Shown: positions 9,726 to 19,208 of the stretch, piece after piece | How positions within the stretch are numbered: position 1 is the first letter of the stretch | How the letters are laid out: each line of letters opens with the position of its first letter | Assembly: GCA_020632715.1 (NCBI GenBank) | Contig: JACKFA010000009.1 | Coordinates: forward strand, 382,978-446,977 | Length of the DNA: 64,000 nt | Direction: 5' to 3' | Source of the DNA: Deltaproteobacteria bacterium | GTDB taxonomy: Bacteria > Myxococcota_A > UBA9042 > PHBI01 | The notes under the pieces: model-generated | Told to the model about the DNA's origin: nothing | What the model saw: the letters and a program-made list of their open reading frames with translations, nothing else | Databases searched by the model: none | Program-made: the position numbers and the translations under genes

Positions 9726-10823
9726 CTACCTGACCTCGACGGGTGGCCGCCTCGTCGCGAGCGCGCGCAACACCTGCGCCGTCCGCCGGACGAGGCCGAA
9801 GAACGTGAGCGCCCAGGCGCCGAGCGCGACGTAGACGAAGACCGCGGGGATGGACCGCAAGAGCGGCAGCTCCAGGGCCTCCGCCAGGCGCAGCGTACAC
9901 ACGCTGTACATGCCGAGCGGAAAGACGAGCCCCCAGTACTGCGGGTCGTAGCGCAGCGGAAAGCGCGCGATGACGTGCCGCCAGACGCCCAGGATCACGA
10001 GCAGCGGGATCCACCAGCTCGCGACGGCCCAGAAGAAGAGGGTGAAGCCCACCAGGAACGGGCGGACCTCGCCCAGGACCGTCCAGCTCGGCGCCGCCAA
10101 CATGAGGTTCGCCCCGGCGAGCGTCGTGATGGCCCCCGCGCCCATGCTGATCCAATAGGGCGGCGTGAGATCCGCGGGGTCCAGCGGGCTGAACGTGAAG
10201 CGCTGGAGGATGATGGTGATGAGCGGCAGGTAGAGGAAGCAGCCGACCAGGTGGAACGCGAGACAGATGAACAAGGAGAGCTCGCTCCCGGGGCCCGGGG
10301 CGTCGCCGCCCGCGAGCACGACCCCGAGGACCGCGATGGACTGCGTCGCGACGACCGCCAGGAGCCAGCCGCCGTTGATGCCGACGCCGAGCGGGGGCTT
10401 GTCCCGCTTCACCGTGAGCGCCGCCACGAACGTGTAGGTGACCAGCACCCAGAGCACGATCGCGAGCGCCCAGAGCACGGTCGCGACGCCCGGGAGCCCG
10501 GCAACGATGACGAGCTCGACGCCGAGCACCGAGGTGCCCGCGACGAGCGTGAAGAAGCCGGGCGAACGGCCGTGGTTCGTGAGATCGGCCCAGACGCGGC
10601 CGCCGTGGCGCGCGAGCCGCAGAATCGTCAGCGTCCACAGCGCCCCGTACGCGACGACGTTGACGACCAGGAGCGCGACCGCCATCCCCCCGAGCCCCAG
10701 CCGCGAGCACGCGACCGACACGATGCCGGTCGCCATGACCAGCGCGAAGTAGCCCGGGAAGAAGCTCGCCAGCTCCTCATCGAGGCGCCCTCGCGGCCGC
10801 GGTGGCGCCGCCTCCGCCATCAT
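9726..10823 (-). CDS. TehA/SLAC1-type (tellurite resistance / dicarboxylate) transporter
   Basis: Integral membrane channel or transporter of the TDT/SLAC1 family; relatives move anions, including nitrate or malate, or give tellurite resistance. The 365 residues hold about ten helices, starting with the typical FFPGYFALVMATGIVSVAC, and later FHLVGCFLYLPLITII and GFTLFFWAVASWWIPLL. The ATG at 10823 overlaps the stop of the upstream 78-codon gene (ATGA); ATG 10820 is the only close alternative. Reading further upstream gives Arg-rich out-of-frame sequence. In this operon it could import or export a nitrogen oxyanion, but the family's substrate range is wide. Confidence 0.88.
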   Translation of the reverse strand: MMAEAAPPRPRGRLDEELASFFPGYFALVMATGIVSVACSRLGLGGMAVALLVVNVVAYGALWTLTILRLARHGGRVWADLTNHGRSPGFFTLVAGTSVLGVELVIVAGLPGVATVLWALAIVLWVLVTYTFVAALTVKRDKPPLGVGINGGWLLAVVATQSIAVLGVVLAGGDAPGPGSELSLFICLAFHLVGCFLYLPLITIILQRFTFSPLDPADLTPPYWISMGAGAITTLAGANLMLAAPSWTVLGEVRPFLVGFTLFFWAVASWWIPLLVILGVWRHVIARFPLRYDPQYWGLVFPLGMYSVCTLRLAEALELPLLRSIPAVFVYVALGAWALTFFGLVRRTAQVLRALATRRPPVEVR

Positions 10824-11056
10824 CGGTCCAGCCGCCGCAGATACCAGAGGAGCCCGAGGTTCAGCCCGAGGCAGGCGAGACTCGCGAGCCCGGCCGGCCA
10901 CACCGGTTCGGCGTCGCCGCCGAGCACCGCGTGCACCGTAGCCGTGAAGAGCCAGAGCTGGAGGACGTTGATGAGCACCACCAACAAGAGCATCGCGTTG
11001 ACGATCTCGAGGCGCTTCCTGCGCGGCGCGCGCTCGACCGGCTGCGGGCGGCTCAC
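10820..11056 (-). CDS. Small two-helix membrane protein, resembles DUF6755-type proteins
   Basis: A 78-residue protein defined by overlaps on both sides: GTG at 11056 overlaps the Rieske stop (GTGA), and its own TGA overlaps the start of the transporter (ATGA). It has a basic N-terminus (ERAPRRKRLEIVNA), a first membrane helix at about 21-44 (AMLLLVVLINVLQLWLFTAT) and a second at about 55-72, ending LRRLDR. From memory it resembles the small DUF6755 proteins found beside Rieske proteins; I cannot verify this. Likely an accessory membrane subunit of the respiratory module. Confidence 0.75.
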   Translation of the reverse strand: MSRPQPVERAPRRKRLEIVNAMLLLVVLINVLQLWLFTATVHAVLGGDAEPVWPAGLASLACLGLNLGLLWYLRRLDR

Positions 11057-11655
11057 GCGACCCCCGCGGGGTCGATCCCGGTCGCGTAGACGACCCCGTC
11101 CTCGACCGCGAGGCGGACGCGCGGCAGCGGCCGTCGCGGCGGCCCCGCCAGCGGGCGGCCCGTCTCGATGTCGAACCAGCCATGATGGCACGGGCAGTGG
11201 AGCTTTCCGACCTTCGGCTCGGGCACCACCGGGCAGGAGAGGTGCGTGCAGGCCTGGTCGTAGGCGACGAAACGCGTCGCGTCGAGGCGGATCAGGAGGC
11301 GCGGCGGGCTCCCTTCGGGGTACTGGAACACCCGCACCCCGCCGATCGCCAGCTCGTCGACCCGCGCTATGGCGCGGCGCGCGACCGCCGGCTCGGCGCC
11401 CTTCACCGCCGTGCTCACCGCGAGCCACGCCTGGCCCGCCACGAAAGCGGCGCTCGTGAGGGTCATGAAGCGCATCATGGCGCGCCGCGAGACGTACTCG
11501 TCGGCCGACCAGTCGATCGGGAACTCGCGTCGCCACGCGGGCTGCTCACGCGCGGGCCGCCCGTCCGGCGCCACGGTGAGGTCGTCCGGGTCGCGATCGG
11601 GGCGGTCGCTCGGGCCCGGCTGTCCGGGCGCGGAGGTGGGCCTGGGCGTGCTCAT
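11053..11655 (-). CDS. Rieske [2Fe-2S] protein, membrane-anchored
   Basis: Electron-transfer subunit with a Rieske cluster. In the 200-residue product, C136-x-H138 (ACTHLSC) and C154-x2-H157 (HCPCHHGWF) are the ligands, and C141 and C156 are placed to form the disulfide found in high-potential bc1-type Rieske proteins. A basic SRRAMMRFM segment at 56-64 precedes a hydrophobic helix (about 65-85), resembling a twin-arginine anchor. The N-terminal 50 residues are Pro/Asp-rich. Start ATG at 11655 overlaps the ferredoxin stop (ATGA). Rieske subunits next to molybdoenzymes recall arsenite oxidase, but here a four-cluster ferredoxin and a NarI-like protein are also present. Confidence 0.93.
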   Translation of the reverse strand: MSTPRPTSAPGQPGPSDRPDRDPDDLTVAPDGRPAREQPAWRREFPIDWSADEYVSRRAMMRFMTLTSAAFVAGQAWLAVSTAVKGAEPAVARRAIARVDELAIGGVRVFQYPEGSPPRLLIRLDATRFVAYDQACTHLSCPVVPEPKVGKLHCPCHHGWFDIETGRPLAGPPRRPLPRVRLAVEDGVVYATGIDPAGVA

Positions 11656-12296
11656 GCGCTCTCCCTCCCGACGAAGATGTTGGTGAACACGTCCTCGTCG
11701 ACCTCGTGACCGATGCCCGGGTCGCCGAAGCCGTCCGTCACCGACAGCCGCGCGGGCGCCTCCCGCGGCACCAGCATGCGCACCCGCGTAGTGATGGTCT
11801 GGCGGCCGAACCGAAACGTCTGGATCGCCTGCGAGCGGGGCCTCAGGCGCTCGATCTCCTCGCGCGTGCCGTAGAAGAGTGCCTGGCTCGGGCACACCGA
11901 CGCGCACATGGGCTTCTTGCCGACCGAGGTGCGGTCGTAGCACATGTCACACTTCATCATGAGCCCCATCTCGGTGTTCATCTTGGGCACGCCGAAGGGG
12001 CACGCGAGCACGCAGTTGTTGCACGCGATGCAGCGGGGCTTCCGCGCCGAGAGCACCACCCCGTCCTCCGTGCGCTTGATGGCGTCCGCCGGACACACCT
12101 CGGCGCAGGTCGGCGAGTCGCAGTGCATGCACACCACCGGCGCGGTCTGCGGCGACCGCAGCGCGTCGATGAGATCGAGCTGGATCATCGACTGGCCCTT
12201 GTGACTGTCACACTCGCTGCACGCCTGGACGCACGCGTTACAGCCGATGCAGCGCGCCGCGTCGACGTAGAAGTGGAGATCGCTCGCTACCGCCAT
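11652..12296 (-). CDS. 4Fe-4S dicluster-type ferredoxin subunit (four cubane clusters)
   Basis: Electron-transfer subunit of a molybdopterin oxidoreductase (NarH/DmsB/PsrB class). Its 214 residues contain four Cys groups: CIGCNACVQAC, CMHCDSPTCAEVC, CIACNNCVLAC and CDMC with distal CASVC, enough for four [4Fe-4S] clusters. No signal peptide precedes them (MAVASDLHFYVDAARC), so the subunit is expected in the cytoplasm. The start at 12296 lies 17 nt after the catalytic-subunit stop. The C-terminal about 60 residues, ending DEDVFTNIFVGRESA, extend past the last cluster and may contact the Rieske or membrane subunit. Confidence 0.94.
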   Translation of the reverse strand: MAVASDLHFYVDAARCIGCNACVQACSECDSHKGQSMIQLDLIDALRSPQTAPVVCMHCDSPTCAEVCPADAIKRTEDGVVLSARKPRCIACNNCVLACPFGVPKMNTEMGLMMKCDMCYDRTSVGKKPMCASVCPSQALFYGTREEIERLRPRSQAIQTFRFGRQTITTRVRMLVPREAPARLSVTDGFGDPGIGHEVDEDVFTNIFVGRESA

Positions 12297-12313
12297 GCGT
12301 TGCCTCACTCTCG

Positions 12314-14578
<2,265 letters not shown>

Positions 14579-14620
14579 GGTCAGGTCCCTCGTTCGCGTC
14601 GCGCCGCGCGCGGCGCGGGG

Positions 14621-15826
14621 TCAAGGGTGGAAGTTGTGCGCGTCCTCGTCGCCGAGCGGGCCCTCGGCGCGCCCGGGGTTGGCGTAGCGCGGCGTGGGGG
14701 GACGCGCGGAGGGCGGGTGGGCCGCGACGGCGAGGGTGTCCCCGCCGCGTACGCCGGCCCAGAGGCGGCCCTGCGCGAGGGCGAGCGACGCGCGACGGCA
14801 GGGCGGGCAGATCCACTGGTAGTGCTCGACGGCGGGGGGCGTGGTGGCGCCGAGCGCGGCGATGGCGGGCGCGGCCGGGTCCTCGACGCGATAGTCGTAG
14901 CCGAGCTCGGCCGTGACCGCGATGAGGTCGTGGACGTGGGCGAGCGACGTGAACGCGGCGCCGCAGCGGCGGCAGGCCGCGTGCGGGCCGTCGTGGCCGA
15001 GGTCTTTGTAGAGCCCGACGCCGAGCTGGGCGGGGCGCTGGAAGATGTGGAAGAGCTTCCCGAACGGCAGCCAGAGGAAGGTGGCGATGACGGTGATGGC
15101 GTGGAGGATGGCGATGAAGTCGTAGCCGGCGCCCTTCATCCACGTGTAGCTGGCGGTCAGCATGAGGCCGGTGACGCTGACGGCGAAGAGGAGGAAGAGG
15201 GGCAGGAAGTCCTCGGCGAAGCGCTGCAGCGTCGCCGCGCCGCCCTCGCGCATCCGCCGGCGCATGGCCAACATGACGCCGATGATGACGAGGAAGGACG
15301 CCCACACGAGGCCGTGGAAGAGGATGAAGGCGCCGAGTGACTCGATGGGGAAGGTGAAGGTGGGGAAGCCGAAGACGACGACGCGATAGAGGCTGAGGTC
15401 GCCCGGGACGGGGGCGAAGTGGAGCCAGCCGAAGACCAGGGGGAAGGTGATCGCGGCGGCCAGCAGCGTGCCCCACATGATGCAGAGGTGGGTGAGCCCG
15501 CGCACGCGGCCGCGCTTGAAGATGAAGCGGTTGGCGACCATGTCGGCGGCGACGCGACGGACGCCGCGCCCGAGGCGGCGCAGGCGGAGGCCGCGGGCGA
15601 AGAGCAGCCTCCAGCCGCGGCGCCAGTAGAGCCGGGTCGGCGGCCGCTGCAGCCACATGACGTAGCGATAGGTGAGGCCGAAGGTCGCGAACAGGATCGC
15701 GAACGTGTAGGCGACGAGGGCCGCGTCGAAGTGAGCGAGGTTGCGCGAGCCGAGGACGATGAGCGCGCCCAGGACGGCCGTGGCGACGAACGCATACACG
15801 GTGGGTTTGAGGACTCCTCGCTGCAA
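14621..15826 (-). CDS. NarI-like cytochrome b membrane subunit with C-terminal CxxC pair
   Basis: Probable membrane anchor and quinone-reacting subunit. About six hydrophobic helices in residues 1-262 carry histidines suited to haem b (H113, H136, H171, H242, H260); the stretch LHAITVIATFLWLPFGKLFHIFQRP matches the NarI C-terminal pattern. Beyond the membrane part, a soluble tail of about 135 residues has CRRC (285-288) and CPPC (340-343), a likely zinc ribbon or rubredoxin-like site, then a Pro-rich end. The start is a TTG at 15826 with GGAGAG a few bases upstream; no ATG or GTG precedes the first helix in frame. First gene of the operon, 42 bp before the molybdoenzyme. The haem role is inferred. 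Confidence 0.8.
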   Translation of the reverse strand: MQRGVLKPTVYAFVATAVLGALIVLGSRNLAHFDAALVAYTFAILFATFGLTYRYVMWLQRPPTRLYWRRGWRLLFARGLRLRRLGRGVRRVAADMVANRFIFKRGRVRGLTHLCIMWGTLLAAAITFPLVFGWLHFAPVPGDLSLYRVVVFGFPTFTFPIESLGAFILFHGLVWASFLVIIGVMLAMRRRMREGGAATLQRFAEDFLPLFLLFAVSVTGLMLTASYTWMKGAGYDFIAILHAITVIATFLWLPFGKLFHIFQRPAQLGVGLYKDLGHDGPHAACRRCGAAFTSLAHVHDLIAVTAELGYDYRVEDPAAPAIAALGATTPPAVEHYQWICPPCRRASLALAQGRLWAGVRGGDTLAVAAHPPSARPPTPRYANPGRAEGPLGDEDAHNFHP

Positions 15827-16362
15827 GGTCGCTCTCCGAATCCATGCAGGTCATCTCGTCTGCCCCGCAGCGCGGGTGGCGAGTAACTCTATACCGTACC
15901 CGCCGTCGCCCCGAAAGCGGGCGGGACGCTTATCGCGAACACCCAAGGGCCCATAACCCACGACTCTCACGGCCTCAGGGGCCGAGGGCCGCTGGGCGCG
16001 ATCCCCTCGAGCCGACCTTCCCTGTGGCAAAGCACGGGGTGATGGCAGGTTCTCGCGCAAAGGCTCGAAGGCGCGTCGAATCAGAGGCTGTCTGACTCGG
16101 GGGTGTGCGATCAGACCGGTGGGGAATTGGCTCGCGCCAAGGCGCCAAGACGCAACGACGCAGAGTCAGCTTTGGATTCGAGGATGCCGGTCGCGTCTCC
16201 CTCTGCGCGTTTCCCACTTGGCGCGACCCTCTCCCGGACCGTGGCCAGCACCGCCATGACGGCTCTCGATCACCACGCGGACTGCCGCTGGCCAGACGCG
16301 CGAAGGCCCGGCGACAGCGCTCTCTGCTCTGGGCGGGGGCGGGCGCAATCAACCCAAGGAGG
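15827..16362. other. Non-coding gap (536 bp): operon leader plus hairpin repeat
   Basis: No convincing gene is seen here; short readings on either strand are Arg-rich with no family resemblance. For the minus-strand respiratory operon, TATAGA (plus-strand 15888-15893) is a plausible -10 about 60 bp upstream of the TTG start, though the -35 is weak. No FNR/NNR-type TTGAT-N4-ATCAA box was found by eye. The other half of the gap contains the inverted repeat at 16132-16226. Confidence 0.6.
16132..16226. repeat. Inverted repeat with GCGCCAAG / CGCAGAG arms
   Basis: TCGCGCCAAG (16132-16141) is perfectly complementary to CTTGGCGCGA (16217-16226), and inside it CGCAGAG (16159-16165) pairs with CTCTGCG (16201-16207), leaving a 35-nt loop. 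The left arm also contains a GCGCCAAG direct repeat. It looks like a small palindromic interspersed element; no transposase is nearby. Only one copy is seen in this window. Confidence 0.75.
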
Positions 16363-17466
16363 TCAATTCGTAGCCCGCCTGAGCTCCGCCTCGGCCTCGC
16401 GCGTCGAGTCCTGCCTCAGCACCTCTTTCAGCCTCGCGAGGCTCGCCTCGGTGCGCTTCACCCACTCGCCCTGCTTCCCGAAGCGCTGCCCCATCCGCAG
16501 GTTCCGCTCGTAGATGTCGATCGCGCGCACCAGCAGCGGCCGGATCTTCTTCTTCAGCTCCTCGTAGTAGAGCTCGACCTCTTCCCGCGTGAGCTCGGTC
16601 GGGATCTCCGCCGCCATCATGTCGTCGTACATGACCTCGTAGAGCGCGCCGAGCCGGTAGCCGCTCACGACGGCGTAGTCGGGGTGCTGCAGGCGCAGCG
16701 CCTTCAGGTAGGCGCTCTGCGCCATCAGGAAGAAGTTCGACTTGTCCTCGAGGTCCCGCGCCATCGTCTCGAGCGGCAGCTTGAAGCGGATCGACGCGAA
16801 GAGCTCCCGATAGATCTCCCCGATCTGCAGCTGCGCGAGCGACACCTGCGGGCTCTGCTGGAGCGCCCGGTTCTCGAGGTTCTGCTGGTAGAGCGCGAGC
16901 GCCTCCTTGTAGTCGCGCTCCGCCTCGGCGAGCCGCCCCTCGTGCTGCCGCGCGAGCCCCCGCTCGGCGAGCGCCGCGATCCGCTCCACGACCCCGATGC
17001 GGTCGTAGTGGGGGGCCAGGATCCGCTCGGCCGTCTTCTCGAGCCCCTGCCAGCGCGCGAGCTGCTCCTGGCACGCCGCCACCCGGAAGAGCGAGTCCTG
17101 CGCGTCCTTGCTGCCCGCCGTCGCCGTCACGACGTCCTCGTAGAGCCCGATCGCCTCGTCGCAGCGCCCGTCCCGCTCGAGCGAGAGCGCTCCGTTGTAG
17201 GCGCTGACCGTCGCGTACTCGCTCTCCGGGAACCGCTCGTGCACGAGCCGGTACTTGTGCGCGGCCGTCCGGTAGTCGGCCGTCTCGAACGCCCGCCCCG
17301 CCTCGCCGAAGAGCACCTTCGGGTCCATCTGCTCGACCCGCGTCTCGCCGCCCTCGCGCGTCGCCTCGAAGCGCATCGGGTCCATCTCGATGAGCGTCGC
17401 GCGCGGGCCCGTCGCGCAGCCGCCGAGCGCGGCGCCGGCGACGGCGAGCCACGCCCACCGCCTCAT
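16363..17466 (-). CDS. TPR-like outer-membrane lipoprotein, unknown function
   Basis: From the ATG at 17466 the product (367 residues) begins MRRWAWLAVAGAALGGCATG, a signal peptide with lipobox LGGC. The mature part is helical with tetratricopeptide-like spacing (AGRAFETADYRTAAHKYRLVHERFPESEYA, then RCDEAIGLYEDVV), which often means a scaffold for protein complexes in the periplasm. A later portion contains mixed charged helices and ends in a coiled-coil-like Arg/Glu-rich tail (EASLARLKEVLRQDSTREAEAELRR). The upstream in-frame ATG at 17496 would place ten extra residues before the signal peptide and is less likely. It is divergent from the PLP enzyme gene. No specific function can be given. 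Confidence 0.8.
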   Translation of the reverse strand: MRRWAWLAVAGAALGGCATGPRATLIEMDPMRFEATREGGETRVEQMDPKVLFGEAGRAFETADYRTAAHKYRLVHERFPESEYATVSAYNGALSLERDGRCDEAIGLYEDVVTATAGSKDAQDSLFRVAACQEQLARWQGLEKTAERILAPHYDRIGVVERIAALAERGLARQHEGRLAEAERDYKEALALYQQNLENRALQQSPQVSLAQLQIGEIYRELFASIRFKLPLETMARDLEDKSNFFLMAQSAYLKALRLQHPDYAVVSGYRLGALYEVMYDDMMAAEIPTELTREEVELYYEELKKKIRPLLVRAIDIYERNLRMGQRFGKQGEWVKRTEASLARLKEVLRQDSTREAEAELRRATN

Positions 17467-17692
17467 CACGCTCCCTGCTCCCGACACGACGCCCATCTCA
17501 CCTCACCCGAGCTCCAACGTCCGGCCCTCACCCGGGGGCCGCCACGCGATCGATCGTCTCCCCTCGACACCGCCTTGACCTGTTTTGTTCCGTGACACGG
17601 CGTCGAGCGTAGCCCTCCCACGATAGCGTCCCGCGGCGCGTGCCGGCAACGAAGAGGTGCCGACGACCGCGTTCTCCGCCATGATGGCAGCC

Positions 17693-18694
17693 ATGAACCG
17701 CCCCGACCGCCTCGCCCTCGCCGCCCGCCCGACGCCGCTCCAGCCGCTGCCGCGCCTCTCCGCCGAGCTCGGCGTCGAGCTCCTCGTCAAGCGCGACGAT
17801 CTCACGGGCTCCCACCTCTCCGGGAACAAGATCCGGAAGCTCGACTACCTCCTCCACGACGCGCTCGCCCGCGGCGCGACCCACGTCATCACCTGCGGCG
17901 GGGCCCAGTCGAACCACTGCCGCGCCACGGCGCTCGCCGCCCGCCCCCTCGGCCTCGTGCCCGTCCTCGTCCTCCGCACGCCGAGCGGCACCGCGGCCGA
18001 CCTCTCCTCCCCGCCGGCCGGAAACCAGCTCCTCGACCGCCTCGCCGGCGCCGAGCTCCGCTTCGTCACCCCCGACGGCTACCGCGACCGCGAGCGCGTC
18101 ATGGCCGCCCTCGCCGCCGAGCTCGAGCGCGACGCCCCCGGCGCCCGCGCCGTCGTCATCCCCGAGGGGGGCTCGAGCGCGCTCGGCGCCTGGGGCTACG
18201 TCGACGCCGCCCACGAGATGGCGGCCCAATGGGGCGACGAGCCCGCCGACAGCGTCGTCGTCGCGACGGGCTCCGGCGGGACCCTCGCCGGCCTCGCGCT
18301 CGGCTTCAAGGCCGCCGGCCTCCCGACGATCGCCCGCGGCGTCGCGGTCTGCGACGACGAGGCCACCTTCCGCGCGATCGTCCGCCGCATCGGCGCCGAG
18401 GCCCACGCCGCCTACGGCCTCCCCGCCCTCGACGACGCCGACTTCGACGTCATCGACGGCTTCGTCGGCCGCGGCTACGCGCTGTCCACGCCGGAGGAGC
18501 TCGCCTTCCTCCGCGACGTCGCCCGCGGGGACGGCCTCGTCCTCGACCCCGTCTACACGAACAAGGCCCTCCGCGCCGTCGTGACGCTCCTCCGCGCCGA
18601 TCCGACGCGCCTCGGCCGCCGCGTCGTCTTCGTGCACACGGGCGGGATCTTCGGCCTCTTCCCCGACGCCGAGGCCCTCGCCGCCGTGCTCTGA
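17693..18694 (+). CDS. PLP-dependent D-cysteine desulfhydrase / ACC deaminase family enzyme
   Basis: Fold-type II PLP enzyme that deaminates D-cysteine, related D-amino acids or 1-aminocyclopropane-1-carboxylate. The motif SGNKIRKLDYLLHDAL carries the PLP lysine; GGAQSNHCR, IPEGGSSALGAWGYVDAA, VVVATGSGGTLAGLALGF, LDPVYTNKA and the C-terminal VFVHTGGIFGLF follow the family order. Length of about 333 residues is normal. The start is uncertain: ATG 17693 (MNRPDRLALAARPTPLQPL) gives the usual N-terminus; ATG 17681 and GTG 17657 are in frame. It ends 3 bp from the convergent YaiI gene. True substrate cannot be told from the sequence. Confidence 0.9.
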   Translation: MNRPDRLALAARPTPLQPLPRLSAELGVELLVKRDDLTGSHLSGNKIRKLDYLLHDALARGATHVITCGGAQSNHCRATALAARPLGLVPVLVLRTPSGTAADLSSPPAGNQLLDRLAGAELRFVTPDGYRDRERVMAALAAELERDAPGARAVVIPEGGSSALGAWGYVDAAHEMAAQWGDEPADSVVVATGSGGTLAGLALGFKAAGLPTIARGVAVCDDEATFRAIVRRIGAEAHAAYGLPALDDADFDVIDGFVGRGYALSTPEELAFLRDVARGDGLVLDPVYTNKALRAVVTLLRADPTRLGRRVVFVHTGGIFGLFPDAEALAAVL

Positions 18695-18697
18695 GCG

Positions 18698-19150
18698 TCA
18701 GCGCCCGCGCTTGACGGCGTGCGCGAGCGCGTCGAGCCGGTTCAGGAACGCCGACCGGTCCTGCTTCGTGAACGGCGGCGGCCCCCCGGTCTGGACGCCC
18801 ATCTCGCGGAGCTGCGAGGAGAGCTCGCGCGACGCGAGCGCGTCGCCGATGCCCTCCGCGTCGAACTCCCGCCCCCGCGGCCCGAGGACCCGCGCCCCGC
18901 GCGCGAGCGCCCGCGACGCGAGCGGGATGTCCGCCGTGATCACGATGTCGCCCGGCCCGGCGCGCTCGGCGATCCAGTCGTCCGCCGAGTCCTCGCCGCG
19001 CTTCACCGTGACGAGCTTCACATCCCCCTCGCGCGGGGTCTGGATGTACTGGTTCGCGACCACCCACACGGGGAACCCGTGCCGGAGCGCCACGCGGTAC
19101 GTCTCGTCCTTCACCGGACAGGCGTCCGCGTCGATGTAGACCTCGAGCAT
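18698..19150 (-). CDS. YaiI/YqxD family protein (DUF188, PIN-like fold)
   Basis: 150 residues beginning MLEVYIDADACPVKDETYRVA, the hallmark of the YaiI/YqxD family, with DSADDWIAERAGPGDIVITADIPLASRAL and GREFDAEGIGDALASRELSSQLR. The acidic residues (D8, D10, and those in DSADDW and TADIPLA) match a PIN-like metal site, so nuclease activity is suspected in the family but not shown. Its length is normal. It converges with the PLP enzyme gene. Confidence 0.95.
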   Translation of the reverse strand: MLEVYIDADACPVKDETYRVALRHGFPVWVVANQYIQTPREGDVKLVTVKRGEDSADDWIAERAGPGDIVITADIPLASRALARGARVLGPRGREFDAEGIGDALASRELSSQLREMGVQTGGPPPFTKQDRSAFLNRLDALAHAVKRGR

Positions 19151-19208
19151 GCGCCCCTCCGAGCGAGGCGCCGACCCTACACCATTCGCGCCCGCCGCGC
19201 CGCGCCCA

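Noticed and set aside
15966..16130. Short readings that could be a leader peptide gene
   Set aside because: No SD, poor codon use and no resemblance to any known protein.
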